DNA from: an uncultured Lachnospiraceae bacterium
GTDB lineage: Bacteria > Bacillota > Clostridia > Lachnospirales > Lachnospiraceae
NCBI GenBank assembly: GCA_934317005.1
Contig: CAKREB010000019.1
Span: 1-62,461 of the forward strand
Direction: 5' to 3'
DNA length: 62,461 bases
The notes beneath the pieces were generated by a model. It had not been told where the DNA came from, did not search any database, and saw nothing but the letters and a program-made list of their open reading frames with translations. A program made the position numbers and the translations under genes. This document shows, piece by piece, positions 17,861 to 25,674 of this stretch. The first letter of the stretch is position 1, and each line of letters opens with the position of its first letter.

Positions 17861-18709
17861 ATGGAATTAATCGAATATTGGAAGCGGATTGGAAAGGAAA
17901 CTGCACGTTTTATCCTGCTTGGAATCTTTGGAATCTTTACGATCTTTCCGTTTATCTGGATGGTGATCAGTGCATTAAAGACGAAGGCAGAGATTATGAA
18001 TACGGATGCATTTTTCCCGGCAAAAGCACAGTGGAACAATTTTGTGGAGATTTTTACGAATTCGCCTTTGCTTGGCTATGTCTGGAACAGCTTATTCGTA
18101 TCGGTTCTGACACTGGCACTACAGCTTTTATTTGGCGCAATGATTGCTTACGCGATCGTATTTTTGAAATTTCGAGGAAGAAAGGCATTGTTTGCCATTA
18201 TCATGGGAACATATATGTTGCCAACAGCGGCAACGTATATTCCGTCCTATATTATTTTATCTGACATGAATCTGTTAGATACATTTACCGGCTTGATCAT
18301 ATCAAACTGCGTCAGCATATTTGGAATATTCCTTTTGCGTCAGGCATTTATGCAGGTGCCGATAGGATTGATTGAAGCAGCACGGATTGATGGTGCAAGC
18401 CAATGGAAGATTTTGTGGAGAATTGTAGCTCCGATGACGAAGTCCTCTTTTATTACGTTTGGGCTGATGAATTTTATCACCTGCTACAACAGTTATATGT
18501 GGCCATCTCTGATTACGGATTCACCGGAAAAGAGTTTGGTGTCGCAGGGACTCAGACGATTTTTTATAGAAGGTGGTTCTTACGGAACGGAATGGCCGCT
18601 TGTCATGGCAGGCAGTGCGGTAATCGTAGTTCCATTGCTGATTCTGTTTGCATTTACCCAGAAGTGGTTTATCAATGGAATTGGCGGCGATACGGGTATG
18701 AAAGGGTAA
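17861..18709 (+). CDS. Sugar-type ABC transporter permease (MalG/UgpE-like)
   Basis: A 282-residue permease with six membrane segments and the EAA loop LIEAARIDGASQWKILWRI (about 170-190). The start at 17861 follows AGAGG; the longer frame from 17801 overlaps the preceding gene and has no ribosome site. The end QKWFINGIGGDTGMKG is typical of MalG/UgpE-type proteins (a GAVKG-like tail). Confidence 0.93.
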   Translation: MELIEYWKRIGKETARFILLGIFGIFTIFPFIWMVISALKTKAEIMNTDAFFPAKAQWNNFVEIFTNSPLLGYVWNSLFVSVLTLALQLLFGAMIAYAIVFLKFRGRKALFAIIMGTYMLPTAATYIPSYIILSDMNLLDTFTGLIISNCVSIFGIFLLRQAFMQVPIGLIEAARIDGASQWKILWRIVAPMTKSSFITFGLMNFITCYNSYMWPSLITDSPEKSLVSQGLRRFFIEGGSYGTEWPLVMAGSAVIVVPLLILFAFTQKWFINGIGGDTGMKG

Positions 18710-18784
18710 ACGTAGTTTCAGAGGAACATGCAATAGGCATCAAAAAAACAATGAGTAAAAAGAAACTCAGATATGGAGGAAATG

Positions 18785-20092
18785 ATGAGAAAAAAATTAG
18801 TATCAATGTTATTGATGGCTGCTTTGGCAGCAACAGTTGTGGCAGGATGTGGATCAACAGGAGCATCTACAAAAAACGCGCAGAAAAATGCAGATGGAGC
18901 TGTTGAAATTGATTTTTGGTTTTCCGGTGGAAAGACAGCAGTAAATGTACTGCAGAAAAAAGTAGATTCTTTTAATGATTCACAGGACAAATATCATATT
19001 AATACAGTCACACAGGCAGACTATACAGAAACTTATGAAAAGCTGCAGGCTGGTATTGCCGGAAAGAAAGCACCGGATGTGGCACTTTTGGATGTAGATA
19101 AGGCAAGAAACCTTTCGAACAAAAAGTTAGTTGCAGATATCCAGCCTTTTGTGGATAAGGACAAGGATTTTCAGAAGGATGATTATTTAGAAGTATTTTT
19201 TAATCAGGGATATGATGAATCCGGTAAGCTGTTTGCGCTTCCTGCATATGGTACTACACAGGTAATGTACTACAACAAGGAACAGTTTGAAAAAGCTGGA
19301 GTAAAGGCAGAAAACATTAAGACATGGCAGGATCTGGCTGATGCAGCAAAGAAGATTCATGAAAAAGACAGCAAAGTATATGGCTGGGAGCCTATGTGGG
19401 GCAAGGATAACCTTGTTGATGCATCACTCAGCAATGGTGGAAGTGTGTTAAGTGATGATGGAAAAACAGTTACGATCAATTCGGATGAATGGGTAGAAGT
19501 CTGGGAAAGTGTCCGCACCTGGATTCATGATGATAAGATCATGAGAATCCACTCCGGTGGTCAGGGCTGGGAGTACTGGTACAAGACAATCGATGATGTT
19601 TTAGCAAATAAAGCAGGTGGTTATACAGGTTCTTCAGGAGATCAGGCAGACCTTGATTTTACAAAGGTAGCGGCTATGGAACAGCCGGGATGGGGAAGCA
19701 ATGCTTCTGCACCGACCGCAGATGCGCTTCAGCTGGTTATGTTAGAAGGTTCATCTGATGAGGAAAAGCAGGGGGTTTATGAGTTTATGAAATACTTCAC
19801 TACACCGGAAAGTCAGGCAGACTGGTCTATGCAGACAGGTTACGTTGCTGTTCGCAAATCAACACAGGATGTAGACAGCTTTAAGAAATATACAGAGAAA
19901 AATCCACAGGCATTAGTTCCTTTGCAGCAGGCATCACATGGTTCCATCCTTCCGGAAGATCCTACAGGTGGAAAAATCTGGGATGCTTTAAAGGTGGCAG
20001 CAGATGAAGTGGAGATCGAAGGTATTTCTGCAAAGAAAGCACTGGACAAGGCGCAGAAAACAGCACAGGAAGCTTTGGATGCAGTACAGTAA
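18785..20092 (+). CDS. Extracellular solute-binding lipoprotein of the sugar/glycerophosphate ABC system
   Basis: A 435-residue family 1 solute-binding protein. The signal peptide ends in the lipobox VVAGC near residue 22. The mature part starts with the usual IDFWFSGGK strand and has the PALALLDVD-like hinge region. The C-terminal segment YEFMKYFTTPESQADWSMQTGYVAVRK resembles UgpB-like proteins. GGAGG stands 5 nt before the chosen ATG. The ligand is not evident; neighbours that hydrolyse phosphoesters favour a phosphorylated compound. Confidence 0.9.
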   Translation: MRKKLVSMLLMAALAATVVAGCGSTGASTKNAQKNADGAVEIDFWFSGGKTAVNVLQKKVDSFNDSQDKYHINTVTQADYTETYEKLQAGIAGKKAPDVALLDVDKARNLSNKKLVADIQPFVDKDKDFQKDDYLEVFFNQGYDESGKLFALPAYGTTQVMYYNKEQFEKAGVKAENIKTWQDLADAAKKIHEKDSKVYGWEPMWGKDNLVDASLSNGGSVLSDDGKTVTINSDEWVEVWESVRTWIHDDKIMRIHSGGQGWEYWYKTIDDVLANKAGGYTGSSGDQADLDFTKVAAMEQPGWGSNASAPTADALQLVMLEGSSDEEKQGVYEFMKYFTTPESQADWSMQTGYVAVRKSTQDVDSFKKYTEKNPQALVPLQQASHGSILPEDPTGGKIWDALKVAADEVEIEGISAKKALDKAQKTAQEALDAVQ

Positions 20093-20138
20093 TTTAGAAA
20101 AAGTATAAAGAAAAATGTTTGCAGAAATGAGGTGCTTT

Positions 20139-21653
20139 ATGGAGCAGCAGTTGGAGTTTGAGATCGACAAAGGGATGGAAACTATTTTAAGAAAGAAAAT
20201 AGAGATACCGGAAGGAACAAACAGGCTGTATTTGCAGGCGGTGTATCCGCAGGCGTTTCAGTACAACAGCTATCTTCTGGTGTTGGATACCAAAAAGCAG
20301 ATACGTTTGCAGAAGCTGTTGGGATATGGCAAACAGCATATTTGTATCGGTGAAGATGCACAGCATACGACCATTGGTGGAATCCCGGGAAAGATAGAAG
20401 AGGGAACATGGGAGATTGTGATAGGCGTATTTACGGAATATATTGAGAGATATCAGGGGATTCTTCCGGAAAAATTGATCATCAAAGCTTCTACCAAAGA
20501 GGGCGATGTGACAGAGCCGATTGGAGGGCACTGCTGGATTCGTGACGCGCAGACCTTTGCCATTGATGAGAAGCTATATGACTGGAAGAAAAAGTATCAT
20601 TATTCTTCCAGATGGTATAAAGGAGATTTTCATACGCATACCCGTCTGTCGGATGGAAAGGAAACAGTAGAAAATGCTATGCGCAAGGCGGAGGACATGC
20701 GGTTAGACTTTTATCTGCCCACAGAGCATAATCTGCTTCACACCGGTTGGTGCAACAGTGAAGTGATGGTGGTGCCAAGCGTAGAACTGACAACAAGACT
20801 CGGACATATGAATCTGTTTGGTCTGACAAGGATGCCGGATAATCTGTACCGAATCATGCAGCATATGGATGATGATGTGTTAGATGCACTTGTGCTGCAG
20901 CAGATTCGTGAGGCAAAGGCAGCTGGCTGGCTGACCAGTATTAATCATCCGTTTCTGCATATCTGGAAATGGCAGCTTATGAGTCTGCCGTTAGAGGACG
21001 TGGACTGCATGGAGATTATCAATGATCCGACATATGACTATGCCAGAGAGTCCAATGATAAAGCCATTCATTTTCTGGACCATCTCTGGATGGACGGACA
21101 TAGGATCATCGGAGTAGGAGGAAGCGACTCACATAATTTGTTGGAGGAACGGTATTCGGGAGCTGTGCTGCCGTCTATACCGGGAGATCCGGCAACATAT
21201 GTCTATTCCAAAGGCTTATCTCCAAAACGTCTTTTGAAGAATGTGAAAGCCGGTCATGTCATTGTCACACGTTACTGTGAGGTAGAGATTCAGATTACCG
21301 ATGGGAAGAAGGAATATCTTCCGGGTGATTGTCTGCCGGACAGAGAGGTGAAGGTTCATCTAAAGGTGGATGGTCTGGAAAAGAAACCATGCATGGAAAT
21401 GATCTCTTACTGCGATGCAGAGAAGGATGTGCATAGAGAAGCTTTAAAGGTGTCAAAGCGAAAAGATGGAAAATATGAGGCAAAGGCGGTCTTTGTTATG
21501 CCGGGTGAAGCATGGCAGTGGGTGCGGTTTGAGGTTAGAGATAAGAAGGGAGAATTTCTGGCATATGTAAATCCTATATATAGAAACGAGAAAAAGAGCA
21601 AGTATCGTACTTATGGTCAGGTGCTGGAAAAAATGGAAAAAAATGCAGATTAA
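20139..21653 (+). CDS. PHP-domain metal-dependent hydrolase (CehA/McbA-like)
   Basis: A 504-residue protein. The start at 20139 follows GAGGTG. The N-terminal ~150 residues are a beta-rich region without a recognised motif. The PHP metal site then begins with GDFHTHTRLSDG (about 165-176) and continues with an Glu-His pair in LPTEHN, Asn-His-Pro in SINHPF and GGSDSHN near 330. The C-terminal ~120 residues form another beta-rich domain. PHP proteins of this group cleave phosphoesters or carbamates using a trinuclear metal site. No signal peptide is seen, so it acts in the cytosol on whatever the ABC system imports. Confidence 0.85.
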   Translation: MEQQLEFEIDKGMETILRKKIEIPEGTNRLYLQAVYPQAFQYNSYLLVLDTKKQIRLQKLLGYGKQHICIGEDAQHTTIGGIPGKIEEGTWEIVIGVFTEYIERYQGILPEKLIIKASTKEGDVTEPIGGHCWIRDAQTFAIDEKLYDWKKKYHYSSRWYKGDFHTHTRLSDGKETVENAMRKAEDMRLDFYLPTEHNLLHTGWCNSEVMVVPSVELTTRLGHMNLFGLTRMPDNLYRIMQHMDDDVLDALVLQQIREAKAAGWLTSINHPFLHIWKWQLMSLPLEDVDCMEIINDPTYDYARESNDKAIHFLDHLWMDGHRIIGVGGSDSHNLLEERYSGAVLPSIPGDPATYVYSKGLSPKRLLKNVKAGHVIVTRYCEVEIQITDGKKEYLPGDCLPDREVKVHLKVDGLEKKPCMEMISYCDAEKDVHREALKVSKRKDGKYEAKAVFVMPGEAWQWVRFEVRDKKGEFLAYVNPIYRNEKKSKYRTYGQVLEKMEKNAD

Positions 21654-22383
21654 AGGGATATTATTCGACAAAGATGGAACATTGATCGACTTTAATGCAG
21701 TTTGGCTGACAGCAGCAAAAGAAGTAGTTCGCTTTTTTATCCGGATTAATGGATTAGAATATTCTACAAGGATAGAAGAAAAGATTTATCAGGCGATGGG
21801 TGTCGAACAGGAGAGAGTCATTCCGGATGGTCCTTTGGCATATCAGACGTATGATCAGATTGGTGCAGGTATCTGTAGAGAATTGCAGACATTGCAGATT
21901 GCTTTGGATGCAGAGCTTGCAGGAAGACAGTTATCTGTATTATTTGAAAGTGTATGTGCACGAAAGGACTTCTCCTATCATCCAATTGTGGATTTAAAAC
22001 AGCTTTTTGCACGGCTTTTGGAAAAGGGATTAAAGCTTGGGCTGGCAACGGCTGACACAAAGACATCCGTGGAACGATGTTTTGCTTCACTTGGAGTGTT
22101 AGATGACTTTGCCTATCTTGGATATGATGATGGAGTCTTGCAGCCAAAGCCGGCAGGGGATATGTTTTTTGCCTTTGCCAAAGCATGTAGTCTGAAGCCG
22201 TCTGAGATCTTAGTAGTCGGAGATACCAAAAATGATATGATTTTTGCGCATCGTTATGGTGGAACCGGAGTCGGTGTCCTAAGCGGTGTGTCTAAGAAAC
22301 AGGACTTTGGAAAAGAAGCTGATTTTGTAGTAGATACTGTGGCAGATCTGCCAAAGCTATTATGTGCACAGCTTGCCGGTTAG
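21643..22383 (+). CDS. HAD superfamily phosphatase (phosphoglycolate-phosphatase-like)
   Basis: A 246-residue protein whose start overlaps the end of the PHP gene by 11 bp, so the two are translationally coupled. The catalytic motif is FDKDGTLID (about 7-15), with Lys between the two Asp residues. A helical cap follows. Motif II is in GLATADTK, motif III Lys in LQPKPAGD and motif IV is GDTKNDMIFA. The substrate is probably a small phosphorylated product released by the PHP enzyme. Confidence 0.88.
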   Translation: MQIKGILFDKDGTLIDFNAVWLTAAKEVVRFFIRINGLEYSTRIEEKIYQAMGVEQERVIPDGPLAYQTYDQIGAGICRELQTLQIALDAELAGRQLSVLFESVCARKDFSYHPIVDLKQLFARLLEKGLKLGLATADTKTSVERCFASLGVLDDFAYLGYDDGVLQPKPAGDMFFAFAKACSLKPSEILVVGDTKNDMIFAHRYGGTGVGVLSGVSKKQDFGKEADFVVDTVADLPKLLCAQLAG

Positions 22384-22434
22384 CAAAAAAGAGTAGTTTG
22401 TTACAAGATAATGGACTGGAAAAGAGGAAGGATT

Positions 22435-23529
22435 ATGGCAAAGATAGAGTTAAAACATATTTATAAAGTGTATGAAGGACAAAAAGCAACCATACAGGAC
22501 TTTAATTTAAAGATTGAAGATAAGGAATTTGTTGTGTTTGTCGGTCCTTCCGGTTGTGGAAAGTCAACCACTCTCCGTATGATTGCCGGATTGGAAGAAA
22601 TCACAGATGGAGAGTTATATATTGACGGAAAGCTGATGAACAAGGTAAAACCAAATAAGCGTGATATTGCAATGGTATTTCAAAATTATGCGCTGTATCC
22701 TCACATGAGTGTGTATGATAATATTGCATATAGCTTAAAAATTGATAAAGTACCTAAGAAAGAAATCCGTAAGAAGGTGTACGAGGCTGCAAAGCTTTTG
22801 GATATAGAAGGGATTCTGGATCGTAAGCCAAAAGAGCTTTCTGGTGGTCAGAAGCAGCGTGTGGCGATTGGAAGAACGATTGTGCGAAAGCCAAAAGCCT
22901 TTTTGATGGATGAACCGTTATCAAATCTTGATGCAAAGCTTCGTACAAAAATGCGTGGCGAGCTGCATACATTATATAAGCTTTTACAGACAACATTTAT
23001 CTATGTAACACATGATCAGACAGAGGCCATGACACTTGGTACAAAGATTGTTGTGATGAAGGATGGAATTGTACAGCAGATCGCATCACCGAAGGAGCTG
23101 TATCAAAAGCCGGCAAATGTTTTTGTGGCAGGATTTATTGGAAGCCCGCAGATTAACACGATCAAGGGAAAGCTGGTTTATGTTAAGGAGCACTATTATA
23201 TCCGGATAGAGGATCAGGAAATTCCATTATCGCAGGAGCAGGGAGAATATCTTAGAAGCCGACAGTATATGGGACAGGAGATTTTGGTTGGAATCCGTCC
23301 GGAGGATGTCAGACTGGTATCGGATAAGGAAATATATGGTTTCTCTACAATTGTAGAAGCGTTTGAAATGCTGGGAGCACAGACGAATCTGTTCTTAAAG
23401 CACGGTGACTGGGAGGTGCGTGTGCAGGAGGAAGGAAACTCTTCCTGGAAGACGAAGCGTCTGGCTAAAGTAGTATTTCCGGCAGAGCATCTGCATTTCT
23501 TTGATCCGTATACAGAGTGCAGAATTTAG
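22435..23529 (+). CDS. ABC transporter ATPase, MsmK/UgpC type
   Basis: A 364-residue ATPase. Walker A is GPSGCGKST (about 37-45), the signature LSGGQKQR (about 136) and Walker B FLMDEPLSNLDAK. A C-terminal TOBE/MalK-type regulatory domain (about 240-364) contains GIRPEDVRL. AGAGGAAGG precedes the start. It completes the ABC transporter encoded upstream (two permeases and a binding protein). MsmK-type ATPases often serve several sugar importers. Confidence 0.93.
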   Translation: MAKIELKHIYKVYEGQKATIQDFNLKIEDKEFVVFVGPSGCGKSTTLRMIAGLEEITDGELYIDGKLMNKVKPNKRDIAMVFQNYALYPHMSVYDNIAYSLKIDKVPKKEIRKKVYEAAKLLDIEGILDRKPKELSGGQKQRVAIGRTIVRKPKAFLMDEPLSNLDAKLRTKMRGELHTLYKLLQTTFIYVTHDQTEAMTLGTKIVVMKDGIVQQIASPKELYQKPANVFVAGFIGSPQINTIKGKLVYVKEHYYIRIEDQEIPLSQEQGEYLRSRQYMGQEILVGIRPEDVRLVSDKEIYGFSTIVEAFEMLGAQTNLFLKHGDWEVRVQEEGNSSWKTKRLAKVVFPAEHLHFFDPYTECRI

Positions 23530-23581
23530 TCAAAAATGATAAAAAGGGCACTATTACATTTTGAGCAATTTCCTATTACAT

Positions 23582-23638
23582 AAAAATACCGTATGAAACA
23601 GAGGAATTTAACTATCCTGTGTTCATGCGGTATTTTTT
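23582..23638. terminator. Intrinsic terminator between convergent genes
   Basis: AAAAATACCGTATGAAACAG (23582-23601) pairs with 23617-23637 and is followed by T's on the plus strand; the A-rich 5' arm provides T's on the minus strand. It separates the ABC ATPase from the glycosidase. Confidence 0.85.
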
Positions 23639-23662
23639 GCTTTTTTAGTATTTTACTTTAAT

Positions 23663-25165
23663 TTAAGCTTCCTTATGTTCGATACAAAGATCTGTAAAGG
23701 CAGACCAGGTGTTGCTGCCATCAGGATTTACTGCATACAGACCGATGATCACACCGGTAAAGCCGCCGGCAACCTCAGAAGAAAGGTAGCGGGTGTAGGC
23801 ATCGGCAAGATGCTTTTTGCCGTCCTCTGTCACAGCGTAGAAGTGATACTGTTGTGCTTCGCCTGCTACGTGAATGGCTGCTTTGCCATCGACAAGCTGT
23901 GCTTCGCTTTCCTGACTGACACAACCGATCGTCTGTCTGACAAATACGGCAGTCTGGTTGTCTTTTGCCGGTTTAGTAACGATTTCATAGTGATGCAGTT
24001 CATCCATATAGAAGGTGATGCCACATTCCTGTCCATTAGGCTCAAGGGTACAGGTAAGATCGATATCAAACTCTGTCTGACGTACACCGGTAAAGGTTGG
24101 GGATGCTACATCGTTTAATGTTACCTCTGTGCCGCAAAGCTCGATATGGTCATCGAGAAAACGATAATTTTTCATATCAGGAGTACGCATAAAGATCCAA
24201 TCATTTTTCGGACTTAATGTTTCAAAGGTTTTGCGATAAGAAAAATTCTGTGGGGCGAAGGTAACGGAATCCGGCATATCATATTCCATGCGGCATGTCT
24301 GGTCATCTCCCATAGTAAACCAGCCGTCATCCTGCCAATGAACCGGTACAAGACAGGTTTCACGTCCCAGATGATGATATGTCTGCCACTGATGAATTTG
24401 ACGAAATGCAAGATGTACAAACCACCAGTTTCCGTTTGCATCTTCTAAAATATCACCATGTCCTGCAGCCTGAATCTGATAGCCGCCAAGATTTCGGTTT
24501 GTCAGAACTGGATTGTTTGGATATGCTTCATATGGTCCCCAGATAGATTTACTGCGTGCATAATTTGCCATGTGACCATATTCTGTACCACCTTCTGCTT
24601 CTACAAGATAATAATATTCTCCAAAACGATACAGGTGTGGAGATTCTAAGAATCTTCCGCCAGTTCCCTGCCAGAGAATCTTGCTTTCTGTCTTCTTTTT
24701 TCCGGTTTCAATATCTATTTCACACATCTGAATGCAGCCTTTGCCGTTTTCATCATTTCCGTTACTGATGAAATAAGATCTGCCGTCTTCGAAAAAGAGG
24801 GTAGGGTCGATGCCGTCCTGATCGACAGGGATCGGTTCAGACCATTCGCCATAAATATCATCCGTATAGACGTAAAAATTCAAAGCAAAACTGTCATTTG
24901 TTGTTACCATGTAAAAACGGCCATTGTGGCAACGGATCGTTGGGGCGAAGATACCACCGGAACTTCTGACACCGTTTAGCTCTACCTGAGAAGGTCTGGT
25001 CAGGCAGTGACCGATCTGCTTCCAGTTTACCATGTCATCACTCTCAAAGAGAGGGACTCCCGGAAAATATTGAAATGAGCTGCATACCATATAATACTTA
25101 TCCCGATAGCGGCAGACGCTGGGATCAGGATACATTCCACGTAAAATTGGATTTTGATATTTCAT
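23663..25165 (-). CDS. Glycoside hydrolase family 43 (beta-xylosidase / arabinofuranosidase type)
   Basis: A 500-residue cytosolic enzyme without signal peptide. The five-bladed propeller carries the three family acids: Asp14 in MYPDPSVC, the central Asp in GIDPTLFFEDG (about 122) and the Glu general acid in LESPHLY (about 173). The C-terminal ~190 residues form a beta-sandwich (GH43_C2-like), as in intracellular xylosidases of the XynB type. It would trim imported xylo-oligosaccharides or arabinoxylan fragments. It is a single gene with no transporter of its own in the window. Confidence 0.9.
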   Translation of the reverse strand: MKYQNPILRGMYPDPSVCRYRDKYYMVCSSFQYFPGVPLFESDDMVNWKQIGHCLTRPSQVELNGVRSSGGIFAPTIRCHNGRFYMVTTNDSFALNFYVYTDDIYGEWSEPIPVDQDGIDPTLFFEDGRSYFISNGNDENGKGCIQMCEIDIETGKKKTESKILWQGTGGRFLESPHLYRFGEYYYLVEAEGGTEYGHMANYARSKSIWGPYEAYPNNPVLTNRNLGGYQIQAAGHGDILEDANGNWWFVHLAFRQIHQWQTYHHLGRETCLVPVHWQDDGWFTMGDDQTCRMEYDMPDSVTFAPQNFSYRKTFETLSPKNDWIFMRTPDMKNYRFLDDHIELCGTEVTLNDVASPTFTGVRQTEFDIDLTCTLEPNGQECGITFYMDELHHYEIVTKPAKDNQTAVFVRQTIGCVSQESEAQLVDGKAAIHVAGEAQQYHFYAVTEDGKKHLADAYTRYLSSEVAGGFTGVIIGLYAVNPDGSNTWSAFTDLCIEHKEA

Positions 25166-25351
25166 AGTGTGATTTCCTTTCTAATCTTGATTTGTCCTGT
25201 TTGTGAAGATATCTGCCCGCAGACAGCGTGATATTTTTGTGTGCGAGCACATGGATAAGTAAATAGAAAAACAAATACATACTATCCTACTAAATAAAGT
25301 ATAGCACATAAAGATAGGCAGTTCTATGAATAAATAGACAAAAAGTAGCAC

Positions 25352-25405
25352 AAAAAGGACATCGAAGAAGCTTCGGCTGCATTCCGAAATCTCCGATGTC
25401 CTTTT
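25352..25405 (-). terminator. Terminator of the copper operon
   Basis: On the minus strand AAAAGGACATCGGAG is followed, after a loop with internal pairing, by a complementary arm and a T run (25352-25356). It lies 60 bp after copA. Confidence 0.75.
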
Positions 25406-25464
25406 CCTACTGTTTTTTGATAGAAAATTACTCGTATCATAGAAGTGTTTTATTATTTTTTGGC

Positions 25465-25674
25465 TTATCTGATACCGGTTACTTTGTAATCCTGAGCTTC
25501 TACCGTGCTTTTCAGCACATCGTCTGCGACGTCACCGCTTAAGGTTACAACGGCAGTACCTGCTTCATGGCTGACTTCGGCTGTTTCTACTTCAGGAAGT
25601 GCTTCCAGACATTTTTTGACTCTTGCTTCGCAATGTCCACACATCATTCCTTCAATGTTTAATGTTTTTGTCAT
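25465..25674 (-). CDS. copZ: Nested copper chaperone (CopZ-like) from an internal in-frame start
   Basis: The last 69 codons of copA begin with an ATG (25674 on the minus strand) preceded by AGAAAGGAATGATATC, a good Shine-Dalgarno 8 nt upstream. The product would be a complete free-standing heavy-metal-associated domain with GMMCGHC, the size of CopZ chaperones. The upstream linker in CopA is low-complexity and Ser/Lys-rich, as expected for two fused genes. Whether the internal start is used cannot be decided from sequence. Confidence 0.5.
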   Translation of the reverse strand: MTKTLNIEGMMCGHCEARVKKCLEALPEVETAEVSHEAGTAVVTLSGDVADDVLKSTVEAQDYKVTGIR

